A stretch of DNA of 64,000 bases. Origin: Pontibacillus yanchengensis (GTDB taxonomy: Bacteria > Bacillota > Bacilli > Bacillales > BH030062). The position numbers and the translations under genes were made by a program. The stretch is taken from contig NZ_WMEU01000001.1 of NCBI RefSeq assembly GCF_009856295.1, positions 1,364,001 to 1,428,000 on the forward strand, written 5' to 3'. Position 1 is the stretch's first letter; each line of letters opens with the position of its first letter. Of this stretch, positions 34,305-43,781 are shown piece after piece. The notes beneath the pieces were generated by a model. The model did no database searches, was not told where the DNA came from, and saw only the letters and a program-made list of their open reading frames with translations.

Positions 34305-35204
34305 TTACGATACACTTTTGTTTTCTGTACAGTCAGCGAAGATGGAAGCATTCTCCGGTATTCCTGCATCTTTTTCATATGCCTGTTGCATTAGACGGGT
34401 TATGTTCCCAGGAGTTCCATTTGCAACAGCTTTGCCATCCACATTTACAATCGGCATAACTTCAGCTGTACTGCTAGTTAGAAACAGCTCATCCGCTTCA
34501 TTCATATCATCTAAATGGAATGCTTCTTCATGAAATGGAATACCTGCTTCTTTGGCAAATGCTTCGATACGCATACGAACACATCCATGTAGAATGTTTT
34601 TCGTAGCAGGATGGGTATAAATCGCCCCATCTTTCACTAAATAAACGTTGGAGGAGCTACATTCTGTTACTTTCCCGTCCTTATGCAAAACGGCTTCAAA
34701 ACAATTCTGCTCCGTTGCTGTTTGTTTAGCCATCACATTTGGTAACAGATTCAAACTCTTAATATAACATAAATCCCAGCGCACATCAGGTTCCGTAATA
34801 GTAGAAATACCATCTTTCATAAGGTCTAGCTTTCTTTGTACATCACTTACATACGCATATAAATTCGCTCCAACACCTTTAGGAAAAGCATGGTCACGTG
34901 GTGCTGAACCTCTTGTTATTTGCAAATAAACTTTTCCGTCTCCAGTGAAAGCATTTAATTGAAGCAACTGCTCTAACCGTTTGTACATATCCTCTTTCGT
35001 ATAAGGGACTTCTAACTTAATTGCGGCTGCAGATCGAAATAATCGCTCCACATGTTCCTCGATTAAATAGTATTCGCCATGGTACACACGGATAACTTCA
35101 TACACACCATCGCCAAATTGTAGGCCTCGCTCCTCAAATGGATACGTTAATTCTTCTTGGTTTACATATTCAGTCTCGGTTAACACATAAGGTTTTATGC
35201 TCAT
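34305..35204 (-). CDS. dat: D-amino-acid aminotransferase (class IV)
   Basis: PLP enzyme that interconverts D-alanine and D-glutamate with their keto acids, supplying D-amino acids for the cell wall. The 299-residue product has the class IV opening FEERGLQFGDGVYEVIRVY, the PLP lysine in WDLCYIKSLNLLPNVM, the glutamate in EAVLHKDGKVTECSSSNVY and the phosphate-binding LTSSTAEVMPI. I start at MSIKPYVL with GAGGAGGAG 5 bases upstream. Branched-chain aminotransferase or aminodeoxychorismate lyase are related but less like it. Confidence 0.9.
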   Translation of the reverse strand: MSIKPYVLTETEYVNQEELTYPFEERGLQFGDGVYEVIRVYHGEYYLIEEHVERLFRSAAAIKLEVPYTKEDMYKRLEQLLQLNAFTGDGKVYLQITRGSAPRDHAFPKGVGANLYAYVSDVQRKLDLMKDGISTITEPDVRWDLCYIKSLNLLPNVMAKQTATEQNCFEAVLHKDGKVTECSSSNVYLVKDGAIYTHPATKNILHGCVRMRIEAFAKEAGIPFHEEAFHLDDMNEADELFLTSSTAEVMPIVNVDGKAVANGTPGNITRLMQQAYEKDAGIPENASIFADCTENKSVS

Positions 35205-35371
35205 GGGGCTCCTCCTCAACGTTATAGGTATAATCATCTTATTCAGTTCTTTGGTATTTTGGTAAAGAATTCTCTATTCGCACTAGTTTAACAAAGATTC
35301 AGAAAAAAGTGTATAGATATATTTTCCTTTAAAGCTTCAATGTCCTAGTGAGTTGAAGGAGAAATCATTTT

Positions 35372-35910
35372 GTGTATCATTATCTTCACACTTATACTTC
35401 CTCTCCATTCGTGCAAGATAATAAGACCATCTATCACCCCCATCAACAAGTACTGTGGACTGGAGTTGATTCAATGCTGTATTTAATCATCACATCAATT
35501 ATTTTTACGTTCGTCACGATTATTGTTCCAAAACGATTAAGCAAAATTGAAATATACGCCTCCACCTTTTCAGCTTTATAATTACAGTTAGTTGTTGATG
35601 TTTACTTACACATCAAATTGAATTGGTATTATTATTTAACGGAACATATGATTGATTGGGGTACCATGTTTGTCATCCCTATTTTTGTCGGTGTTAATGT
35701 TTTATTCTTGAATTTTTACCCCTTTGGTAAAAACGGCACCATTCAATTTAGCTATGTTACTATATGTATCTTCTTTTCGATGATCTATGAGTATTACTCC
35801 ACCCAATTCGGCATGATGCTATATAATATAATGAATGGAAGCTTTGGTACTCTGTTTTATCGTATTACTTTCTGTTACCCCTCTTAGCTTTGAATTTAAC
35901 ATGGATCCGC
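35372..35910 (+). pseudogene. CBO0543-like membrane protein gene, broken by a stop and a frameshift
   Basis: A GTG at 35372 (AAGGAG upstream) opens a frame that meets a TAA at 35579-35581 and then continues in the same frame (LQLVVDVYLHIKLNWYYYLT, VNVLFLNFYPFGKN, IYEYYSTQFGMMLY). Near 35880 the natural end (YP.LLALNLTWIR) is only readable in another frame, one base lost at the C run of TACCCCTC. The D-x-Y-LxxKLxWYxY, NVLFLNFxP and IYEW-like motifs match the small CBO0543 membrane family. A repeat R1 fragment begins exactly where the C terminus would end. Confidence 0.7.
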
Positions 35911-35942
35911 AGTTTGTTAGTCGCTGGGCGTTTGAGCTAGAC
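35911..35942 (+). repeat. Dispersed repeat R1, 3' fragment (copy 2)
   Basis: AGTTTGTTAGTCGCTGGGCG followed by TTGAGCTAGAC matches only the 3' end of repeat R1, abutting the broken CBO0543-like gene. Confidence 0.75.
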
Positions 35943-36005
35943 ACTTTGGCGCCAGAAACTTATGCTTTCTTCACTTGAAATAAGAGAAGAATAATCTACC
36001 CACTC

Positions 36006-37331
36006 TTAATAGGGGATATCCACATCGCCTGTTTGAGCATTTATATACGTTTTCTCGTGGTCTAATGTAAACTGATACACCAATTCATATTGATTTGACA
36101 GTAGTGAAGGGATATAGGTCATTCCTTCATATTCAATAGGCATGTCAGGATACTCTTGTTCAAAGACTTCTGTAGCCTGCTGTTTGGAGATTGGGTTAGT
36201 GACAGGTTGAATGCTCATATTTTGGTGAATAGAATGATCGCGACTCTCACTTTCCATGACTCGCTTACTAACCATCTCACCTGTACGAGCATCGATATTA
36301 TACTGATAGGCAATGTGTAACGGGTAACCATCATAGGTCGGGGTAACTTTATATGAGTACCGTTTAATATCAACATTACTTGTGAAGTTATGATTCATCC
36401 CTAAATAAGTAACTTCATACTCAAAACGGTGCTCCCCATTTTTATTAAGAAAATCCTTCATTATTTGTCCAGCCTTGGTCTTAGAAATAACCTCCCCTGA
36501 TGTAGACTCACCATGAGCTCTAAAATGAGGAACTTCTCCCGTATAAGCATTCATTTCACCAGAATAATCGTTCCCAGCTATATCCACATCAAATTGTAGG
36601 AATCCTCTCGAATCTACATGGTGAGCTTCAGACAGGTGTTCTGACAGATGAACATCTGCTTCAGGATTTGAAAATAATTCTCTTAACGTTTCTTTTGCCT
36701 GTTGTTCAGAAATAAGACTCATTTCAGAAGGAAGTTGTTGATACTGACTATATGTCATGCTTAATTGACCCATTTGTTGATGAAGATCCATATACATTTG
36801 GACATTAAATGTATGTACGATGGAAGATAATTCCCAACCCAAAATACCATTAAGATGCATTCGTTCTTCTTCCAGAGCTTTTTGATACTGTTCAATAAGT
36901 CCTCTCATATTCTTGTAAGCTTCTTGATCAACAGATCCAATAGCGTCATAACTTTTCTTTGTATGTAAGACTTCTAAAAAGTCACCAATGGATGTATTCA
37001 AAGCAAACTGATAGGGGTGCTGTTCAGCTTTGAAGGACTCCCACCAATTAAAATGTCGTTGTAATGTATTCAAATGTTCATTGTGTTCAAAGCTCGGATT
37101 CCCTACCACTTCTCTAGAACCATGCCTAGCAGATTCTAACGCAAATGAAATGTGGGACATGGTATCCTCAGCTTTTGAAATGTCTTGTAAAAGAAAGGTC
37201 CTCTCTTCTATGTAGGTACGACTGGTAAACCAAACAATCGCCACGATCAACACAAGTAAGAACCAACTCAACCGAAAAATCCTTTTATGTAATCCGTAAT
37301 AATCAAGTTGATTGGAACGAATAATATTCAT
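36006..37331 (-). CDS. YpeB-like protein with PepSY repeats
   Basis: A 441-residue protein with one N-terminal membrane helix (about 20-40), a helical extracytoplasmic region, and three PepSY-like units near the C terminus, each with an ISxxQAxE-type opening (ISEQQAKETLREL, ISKTKAGQIMKDF, ISKQQATEVFEQE) and the closing YINAQTGDVDIPY. The order matches YpeB, the partner of the germination lytic enzyme SleB, but sequence similarity is distant and no sleB is adjacent. GGGGAGGTG precedes the ATG. It may be a paralogue or a PepSY regulator of another secreted hydrolase. Confidence 0.65.
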   Translation of the reverse strand: MNIIRSNQLDYYGLHKRIFRLSWFLLVLIVAIVWFTSRTYIEERTFLLQDISKAEDTMSHISFALESARHGSREVVGNPSFEHNEHLNTLQRHFNWWESFKAEQHPYQFALNTSIGDFLEVLHTKKSYDAIGSVDQEAYKNMRGLIEQYQKALEEERMHLNGILGWELSSIVHTFNVQMYMDLHQQMGQLSMTYSQYQQLPSEMSLISEQQAKETLRELFSNPEADVHLSEHLSEAHHVDSRGFLQFDVDIAGNDYSGEMNAYTGEVPHFRAHGESTSGEVISKTKAGQIMKDFLNKNGEHRFEYEVTYLGMNHNFTSNVDIKRYSYKVTPTYDGYPLHIAYQYNIDARTGEMVSKRVMESESRDHSIHQNMSIQPVTNPISKQQATEVFEQEYPDMPIEYEGMTYIPSLLSNQYELVYQFTLDHEKTYINAQTGDVDIPY

Positions 37332-37460
37332 ACCCTCACCTCCCCGCACTCATTAATTTTATCAGCAAATGTAGTGAGGTCAATTCGAAGGTAAGCGAAA
37401 AATACTAAGTTCCGTTACAATGGAGGTAAACTAGTACTCACAAATAAGGTGGTATAAAAA

Positions 37461-38018
37461 TTGACAAAAAGCTACCTGGATCAATTTTATACAATTGATG
37501 AAGATGGAGATTATATTATAGAAATTTCGATAGAGGATTATGACGATATCTTTAATACATGGGATTCATCTGTGTATAATGTACGCGACTTAGATAGTAG
37601 CCTGCGCTCATTTATTGAAGATTGTTCAAGGGATATTGATACTACTGAGAAAATTGCCCTCCGTTTTAATGTAAAAAAAGAAACACAAGATAAAGAATTA
37701 GAAGAAAAAATAACTGATAGCATTCATAATTTTTTCGAATACCATTACTTCGTCACAAGTAAACAAGTACATAGGAGAAGAAAAAAATCGCTTTGGTTTA
37801 TTATTGTATCAGCTCTATTTACGTTCCTTTCCTTTTACTTTCAAAATGCAACGGAATCCGGATTATTTGAACACTTTTTGTTGGAAAGCTTAACAGTTGG
37901 AGGTTGGATTTTTATGTGGGAGGCCTTCTCTATCCTTTTTATCCAAAGTAGTGATGAACGAAAAAAGAAGCGTGAATACAAAAGATTAATTCATGCCCCA
38001 ATCTTTTTTAGGTACTAA
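37461..38018 (+). CDS. Two-helix membrane protein of unknown function
   Basis: A 185-residue protein: an acidic N-terminal cytoplasmic region (DEDGDYIIEISIEDYDDIF), a basic hinge HRRRKKS, two membrane helices (about 110-126 and 143-160) and a basic tail ending HAPIFFRY. The start is a TTG with AAGGTGGT 7 bases upstream. No family named with confidence. The stop codon abuts a copy of repeat R1, so the last residues may have been altered by its insertion. Confidence 0.6.
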   Translation: MTKSYLDQFYTIDEDGDYIIEISIEDYDDIFNTWDSSVYNVRDLDSSLRSFIEDCSRDIDTTEKIALRFNVKKETQDKELEEKITDSIHNFFEYHYFVTSKQVHRRRKKSLWFIIVSALFTFLSFYFQNATESGLFEHFLLESLTVGGWIFMWEAFSILFIQSSDERKKKREYKRLIHAPIFFRY

Positions 38019-38130
38019 AGAAAAGCTTAAGCGCACTGGGGAGCAACGTACTAACAGTGACTTATAGGAAGTTCCGGGATAATGGAGAAGGCGAAGGAAG
38101 CATACTAGTTGCCGGGCGCCGGTGCTAGAT
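38019..38130 (+). repeat. Dispersed repeat R1, copy 3
   Basis: Begins AAGAAAAGCTTAAGCGCACT directly at the stop codon of the preceding gene and ends GCCGGTGCTAGAT. Shorter and more diverged than copy 1. Confidence 0.7.
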
Positions 38131-38160
38131 ATGTAAGAGCCAAAAACTTTCTTTACTACT

Positions 38161-38194
38161 AAAAAAGGACTTCCCATGTAGGAAAGTCCTTTTT
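38161..38194 (-). terminator. Terminator of the cold-shock gene
   Basis: Stem AAAAAGGACTT / AAGTCCTTTTT (38162-38172 with 38184-38194). Confidence 0.85.
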
Positions 38195-38205
38195 CTATAT
38201 ACAGC

Positions 38206-38466
<261 letters not shown>

Positions 38467-38523
38467 TCAAGACGAAATTCCATTTCTTCTTGCTTTCGTA
38501 CACGAACAACAATAATTAATCTT

Positions 38524-38529
38524 ATTATA
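38524..38529 (-). promoter_or_regulatory. Extended -10 box of the cold-shock gene
   Basis: On the minus strand GTGCTATAAT gives a perfect TATAAT with a TG-containing extension, about 120 bases upstream of the ATG. The -35 is weak. This places a long 5' leader on the csp mRNA. Confidence 0.6.
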
Positions 38530-38691
38530 GCACATCCCTGAAATAAAGCTACTCTTTTTTAAAATAAAGTTGTAATTTTTTTCAAAGACATATTTACAAG
38601 TGCACATTCGTATATGAAAACCCAAGCACTCTAACATGTATTTGAATACTATGATATGGAATCTTAAATCTCAAAAAAGGGGGAAATACCT

Positions 38692-39481
38692 ATAAAAACG
38701 ATCATCATAGATCCAAGTCATGGATGCAGTGATCCAGGTGTCTCATACAAAGGATTTTTGAAAAAGAACTATAACTTAACGATTGCTCTTAAGGTACATA
38801 TCTACCTATTAAATCATTCAATGACACGCTCATCTGACCAAACCATAAGCTTAACAGAACGTACAAATATGGCTAACTCTATGAACGCAGACTACTTTCT
38901 TTCTATTCACAATAATGCTAGTGATGGTCGAGGGTTCGAATCGCATATTTATAACGACCAGGTGTCCAAACAAACCAGAGAAGCACAAAAAAAATGATTC
39001 ATAATCAAATCGTCACTATCATCCAAGACAAATATAATGTTACCGATTGAGGACAAAAGCGGGCAAATTTTCATGTACTTAGAGAAACCAAGATGAGTGC
39101 TATATTAATAGAAGTATTCTTTGTAGGTAACGAAAAAGACCTCCAACTACTCAACAATAATAGTTTTATTAATGAGGTCTCAGAAGCTATTGCAAAAAGC
39201 GCAGCATCTCCCTTAGGTTTACAAGCTCAATAAGATACCCCACTCTACAGGGTTATTGCGGGTTTGAAAGACCTAACGCTTTAGAACGTTTTCAATTTCT
39301 TACACAAATCGTCACGCCCACTACTATGGCAAATGAACGATATTATCTCGTTCAAGCAGAAGCTTATTCCAATGAACAGAATGCTCTACAACAAGTAGAG
39401 GCTATTAAGAAATTCGGCATTGAGTATCCTTTTATTTATATTGTCTGCAAACGACAAACCACTACCGAAGAAGAACTTTAG
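38692..39481 (+). pseudogene. N-acetylmuramoyl-L-alanine amidase with SPOR repeats, multiply disrupted
   Basis: Amidase_3 remains: IIIDPSHGCSDPGVSYKG, MTRSSDQTISLTERTNMANS, ADYFLSIHNNAS and TKMSAILIEVFFVGNEKD, then two SPOR-like repeats (YRVIAG...FERPNALERFQFL and YYLVQAEAYSNEQNALQQVE). Lesions: the expected ATG after GGGGGAAATACCT is ATA (38692), a frameshift at an eight-A run (38987-38994), TGA at 39048-39050, TAA at 39231-39233, and a further frameshift near 39262. The intact form would cut the peptidoglycan amide bond, perhaps in mother-cell lysis (CwlC-like). Confidence 0.8.
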
Positions 39482-39665
39482 CATCAAAGGAATTACTGTC
39501 CTCCACCCCCACCAACTCGACTCATTTACGATCGATTTACGAGGATATGATTATCTTCACTATAAAAAGTATAGAAGAGAAGACCAGTGTCCTTCAATCG
39601 TTTCTCAACGAATTATCGTAGAAAATTCCATCCCCTTTTGTTGTTATCAGGATATACAAACCTAA
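39482..39665 (+). pseudogene. Possible coding remnant downstream of the amidase
   Basis: About 60 codons with coding-like composition (VLHPHQLDSFTIDLRGYDYL, YRREDQCPSIVSQRI) following the amidase pseudogene in another frame and with no start codon or ribosome-binding site of its own. No family recognised. It may be the continuation of a neighbouring decayed gene. Confidence 0.3.
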
Positions 39666-39751
39666 CCTGATAAGTTCCAATAATTGTAATGAAACTACCA
39701 TCTCAGCTGGTAACTATATGGAAGCAACACAAAAAATATTTCCTTGCACTG

Positions 39752-39850
39752 ATTAAGCAACGTATGTGCTATTACCTCCAAGACATAGCCCCCCTTCAAT
39801 GTTGCGCTATTATACGGAGGCGATGGAAGCAAACTAGTTGCTTGATGTAG
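39752..39850 (+). repeat. Degenerate repeat R1, copy 4
   Basis: Shares CAACGTATG, TTATACGGAGGCGATGGAAG and AAACTAGTTGCT with the other R1 copies but is more diverged at both ends. Confidence 0.5.
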
Positions 39851-39971
39851 CAGGAGGTTGATCTTTCCTTTACTATTCAATAACCCTTTCCCTTACAAGA
39901 AAGACTATATGTATATTACAATTGATATATATTCTTGTTAATGTACGCTGTAAAGGAGTGTCAATTCCTGT

Positions 39972-40829
39972 ATGTCTAGTCAATACAATTTAGCTTCATC
40001 AGAATTCCAATCTTTAAAAACAGCCTCCCAAAGGCTATTTAATATCATTAGTGAACATTTAAATGTGAATACAGCATACGTCACCAAACGTGGCGAACAC
40101 GAAATGACTGTACTTAGTTCTTACAATGAACATGAAGAAATTATTCCAGAGGGATATTCGGTGGAATATGGTGGGACCTATTGCCGATTGATCATAAGTG
40201 ATGACAATAATGCAATGACTACAGAAAATTTAATGAAAGATGAGGTAACTCAACAATTAGAAGTCACCTCCCAATTAGATGTCAAAGGTTTTTTGGGAGT
40301 TACATTAACTGATTCAGAGGGGAATGTTTTCGGTACATTATGTGTTATGGACAAAGAAGAAAAACAATTCAGTGATGAGGATATCCATTATCTAAAGTCC
40401 ATGGCTGAAATCTTATCCCATCTCATAGAGTTAGATCAAACAAAATATAACATGGACTACTTAACCGTACCTATTATCCCTATTACTCAAGGAATCTCCA
40501 TCCTTACAATACAAGGAATTATTGATGAGCAGCGATCCGCCAAAATCATAAATAATGTACTTCAGTATGGTTCGTCCCAGCAGATCGAGTACTTTATTAT
40601 TGATTTATCTGGTCTTGTTATTTTAGATGGAAACTTTCCTCAAGTCATTATTCAACTTGTACAATCATTACAATTAATGGGGATTGAGACCATTATTACT
40701 GGTATTTCTCCGGAAATAGCTAAGCATGAGGTCAATAATATACAACTGCTGCAATTAAAAACGAAAACAGTCCAGAACCTAGAAGCAGCACTTGATTATA
40801 TCGGTTTCTATTTAGCAGAAAAAGATTAA
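39972..40829 (+). CDS. GAF-STAS protein, RsbR-like
   Basis: A 285-residue cytoplasmic protein. Residues 10-160 form a GAF domain (VNTAYVTKRGEHEMTVLSS, GFLGVTLTDSEGNVFGTLCV), and residues 170-285 a STAS domain (VPIIPITQGISILTIQGIID, EYFIIDLSGLVILDGNFPQ, IETIITGISPEIAKH). RsbR proteins of the stressosome have a variable sensor plus such a STAS domain; the phosphorylatable threonine of RsbR near DLSGV is replaced by leucine/valine here (DLSGLVILDG). The gene is monocistronic and overlaps the next, convergent gene by four bases. Confidence 0.8.
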   Translation: MSSQYNLASSEFQSLKTASQRLFNIISEHLNVNTAYVTKRGEHEMTVLSSYNEHEEIIPEGYSVEYGGTYCRLIISDDNNAMTTENLMKDEVTQQLEVTSQLDVKGFLGVTLTDSEGNVFGTLCVMDKEEKQFSDEDIHYLKSMAEILSHLIELDQTKYNMDYLTVPIIPITQGISILTIQGIIDEQRSAKIINNVLQYGSSQQIEYFIIDLSGLVILDGNFPQVIIQLVQSLQLMGIETIITGISPEIAKHEVNNIQLLQLKTKTVQNLEAALDYIGFYLAEKD

Positions 40830-41494
40830 CTAGAATGGATTTCCACATGTAAAAATCGACCAGATACCGTCTCGAAGGTTTCACCTACTGAAAAAGGGAT
40901 GGAATATTGAAACAACGGACCATTAAAAACGAACGTATGAAATTCACCATTTTCTCCACAAGGGTCGACACCTTCAGGTAAGTTTTCCAAAAAAGATTTA
41001 TTATAAAGCTTCCCCACCATCTCAGAGGGAAGCTTTTCGGCATCGATTGTAGTCACAATAGCTTCAAACCCCTTTGAGATGAAGTCTTCAGCTAGTGCGG
41101 ACGTGTTTCTCCCCCAAAGTGGATACTCTCCAATCATACCTACTTCAGACAATAACTGGTCACGAAACACTTTTATATCCTCTAGAAAGAGATCTGCATA
41201 AATAATGGTATAGACATCATTGTTTTTAAACTGATCGAACTGTTTCTTTAACGTTTTTTTATATAAATCATTGTTGGCATTTGAAGGTAAAGAGACCTCA
41301 AATAAAGGTAGGCCAATGGAGGTTGCTTGTTCTTGGATAAGTGATGTGCTTACTTCATGTATTGGTAGACGCTTGGTCTCTTCAGATGTTGTAGAAAGTA
41401 AACCCTTGATAATGTACTCTCCATTTCTCATGAGCTTAAATAAAACAAACGCACTATCCTTCCCTCCACTCCAAGAAACAATCACATTTTTCAT
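40826..41494 (-). CDS. Dph6-like ATP-pyrophosphatase
   Basis: A 222-residue protein with the ATP-PPase loop SGGKDSA (9-15), plus the diphthine-ammonia-ligase family markers YPLWGRNTSALAEDFI and DPCGENGEFHTFVFNGPLF. In eukaryotes and archaea the family amidates diphthine; bacteria lack diphthamide, so the bacterial role is unknown (tRNA or B12-pathway amidation have been suggested for relatives). The ATG has GGGAGGGG upstream. Confidence 0.85.
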   Translation of the reverse strand: MKNVIVSWSGGKDSAFVLFKLMRNGEYIIKGLLSTTSEETKRLPIHEVSTSLIQEQATSIGLPLFEVSLPSNANNDLYKKTLKKQFDQFKNNDVYTIIYADLFLEDIKVFRDQLLSEVGMIGEYPLWGRNTSALAEDFISKGFEAIVTTIDAEKLPSEMVGKLYNKSFLENLPEGVDPCGENGEFHTFVFNGPLFQYSIPFSVGETFETVSGRFLHVEIHSS

Positions 41495-41556
41495 AATGTC
41501 CCCTCCCTATAAAATCATCGATTCATCACACACTACTATCTTAACATGGTAATTCC

Positions 41557-41737
41557 TTAGCATTGATGCCTAAAATAATATATAAAATTATGAGGACAGC
41601 CTCCTAACATATCGTCTTTTGTTAAAGAAAATTGTTTTGCTAGCATTTCATACATTTCTTCTAGGCTGTGCTCTTTTTTATCACCCAAAATTTTTTAGAA
41701 AAGGTAACATACAACTTTGATAATCAGGTATAGACAT
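41557..41737 (-). pseudogene. Mrr N-terminal domain remnant (restriction system), frameshifted
   Basis: After AAAGGAGGG the frame reads MSIPDYQSCMLPFLKNFG and meets TGA TAA; one base over, it continues DKKEHSLEEMYEMLAKQFSLTKDDML before losing similarity. MxIPDYQxLMLPLLKxLxDGKEHS is the opening of the Mrr_N winged helix of Mrr-type restriction endonucleases. The catalytic domain is absent; the frameshift sits at about 41685-41696. Only the start of the gene survives. Confidence 0.7.
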
Positions 41738-42091
41738 CTTTTTCCCTCCTTTAAAATATTTTATAAGAACTTAAGACTATATTTTGTTAAAATTTGTCGA
41801 TTCCAGTTAATTAAACCCATTACAATTTTTAGCTTCGAATGCTCTACTTCCTCAATAAAACCAATATATTATCAATCACTATTTCCCCTTAGGTCTGCTA
41901 ATTCAGTTATCATTCGTTAACCATTTAAAAGTATCCTTCTGGTTCAATTACTTTATTTAAACGGCAAGGATCTCCTTCATCATATATATTGTCTTTTCCA
42001 CTCTCTAAACCTTTAATCAGTTTTTCCTCTATTCAGATTCAAACAAGCAATAGATTTTATATCCTAATGAAAATTTTGTTTAAAGGAATAT
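41738..42091 (-). other. Decayed intergenic region with coding-like scraps
   Basis: No intact gene. On the minus strand a 34-codon scrap (about 41925-42033, including GLESGKDNIYDEGDPCRLNK) and another near 41800-41900 (FIEEVEHSKLKIVMGLINW) look like former coding sequence interrupted by stops. They were not assigned to a family. The area separates the Mrr remnant from the frameshifted gene upstream. Confidence 0.4.
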
Positions 42092-42120
42092 TAAAAAAAA
42101 GACCCTCGCCTATGCGAGAG
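42092..42120 (-). terminator. Terminator of the frameshifted propeller-like gene
   Basis: On the minus strand CTCTCGC / GCGAGGG (stem about 42103-42120) is followed by TCTTTTTTTT. Confidence 0.85.
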
Positions 42121-42157
42121 ACCTCTAGAATTACTTAATTCATTTGTATTACTTAGT

Positions 42158-43524
42158 TTATTGCATTTCGTAGCATTCAATAGAACCATTCGTTTGTGCA
42201 ATAAAACATTGATTTTGAGGTGAGATAATCATATCTCGATGGTATTCTTTAGAGCCGAAGGATTGACTATTTATAATCTCTCCTTTTTCGGATATTGTTG
42301 CCACAATGTGCTCTATATCATTATGGACACTCCAGATATAACATTGTCTGGATGGAACCCAATATTGTTGGTTTCCATATGGCTTAGGGATGCTACTATA
42401 CTTCCATTGTAACTCACCTTGATAAGAGTATCCTTTAACCTCACCTTTTAGTGAAATAAACAATGAATTTTCACCAGGGGCTATTCCTCCTATGTTTTCT
42501 TTCTCTTTAATTTCTTGTATTTTTTTCATGTTCGTATCAAAGAATGCGATTGTTCTATTACCTATCCGTACTACTAGTTCACCATGCAGTTCATAAGCTT
42601 CATAAATAGCCGCACTAACTGAAAGTTCTTTTTCAACGTCATTTGACTTGAAAAGATATTTTTTCTTATCAGTTCGTTTTAAGGAGAATGTGTTCCCAGA
42701 AAACTCATGCATACCCGCCCCAAATGGTTTTTCTTTCGGTTCAACACCTTCTGTTTTCACGAGAGACCATTTTCCTGAATTCTGCTTTTCTAGCAAACCA
42801 ATTTTTCTTTCTCCCCGTTGCTCAACAGAATAGGAAATGGTAGCCTTACTTGCTACCCACAAATATATCCGTAGAATCGCTGGAAACATCTAATAAGTAA
42901 GGAATGAAGTCCATATCCCCAAACATTGACGCGAAGTTTTCTTTGAAACCTATTGCCCATTTTAATGAACCATTAAAATCAAAGCAGTACAACTCTCCAG
43001 GTCCTTCGTATGTTTCTCTTGTTCCAATTAACAAAAAAATCTTCTCCAAGGGCAAATGTGAAAGGCTTCCATTCAAAATCCCATTCAAAACTTTCATAAG
43101 TATGTAGGTTGAGGAAGGCTACTTTCTCTTTATTGCTAAAAACAATACCTGAATGATTTGCGATGACGGAGTTTAATGATTCAAGAGAGGTTTCTTTGAG
43201 TGAAATTTGACTCCCATTCTCTTTTTGGACAATTTCAATCATTTTTGCTGCTTCCGCAACAATCATTTCATTATCAAGATAAAGATTTTTGAATTTTCTA
43301 CGAGAACGTTTTTCAAAGCCTATCAACTTGGGATCTGTTTTGGAGGACGAGAAGAACGCTTCCCAGGAAGGTTGTTGTACGGGTGATAATGTTCCTAATT
43401 TTTGTTGAGTAAATCGAACCTTCTTGACTGGTTTAATGTAATGGTTGGAAGAAGGTACTGGTTTTTTCGTAGGGGTCTTCGAATCTGTCGAAATCAATTT
43501 TTTCATAAAGCTAATAATTCCCAT
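42158..43524 (-). pseudogene. Beta-propeller-like protein gene with two frameshifts
   Basis: Three overlapping frames together give one protein of about 450 residues. The N-terminal part is basic and Pro/Ser-rich (DSKTPTKKPVPSSNHYIKPV), then PQQ/WD-like strands follow (GELYCFDFNGSLKWAIGFKE, GEVKGYSYQGELQWKYSS, IVATISEKGEIINSQSFG). Frame 1 to 2 changes at a seven-A run on the plus strand (43033-43039), where one extra base would restore GEDFFLLIGTRETY; frame 2 to 3 changes near 42847. The ATG at 43524 lacks a ribosome-binding site. Sequencing error or phase variation at the homopolymer are alternatives to decay. Confidence 0.65.
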
Positions 43525-43532
43525 GTATTGAA

Positions 43533-43781
43533 TTGCTTGAAATTATCTATAATCATGCTATAGCTAATGATGTTCATTTCTACACTGGTGTTTTAAATAA
43601 ACCTCTTTACCAACTTTTAATATCAAAAAACTTTAGCATTTCTCAAGTAGGTGATGAAATTACATTAGGAAAGACAAAAGTTATACCTTTTCTTTTTGAT
43701 GTCAAAGAAGGTAAGAATAATCTTCAAAAAATAAAATGGTTTAGTAGATATCTTTTGTTAAAAAAACTTGTTAAAACATAA
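43533..43781 (+). pseudogene. 3' fragment of an N-acyltransferase-like gene
   Basis: About 82 codons (YNHAIANDVHFYTGVLNKPL, YQLLISKNFSISQVGDEITL, KTKVIPFLFDVKEG) look like the C-terminal part of a GNAT/LuxI-type acyltransferase. No start codon with a ribosome-binding site exists, and the upstream sequence belongs to the opposite-strand pseudogene, so the 5' part was lost. Family identification is tentative. Confidence 0.4.
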
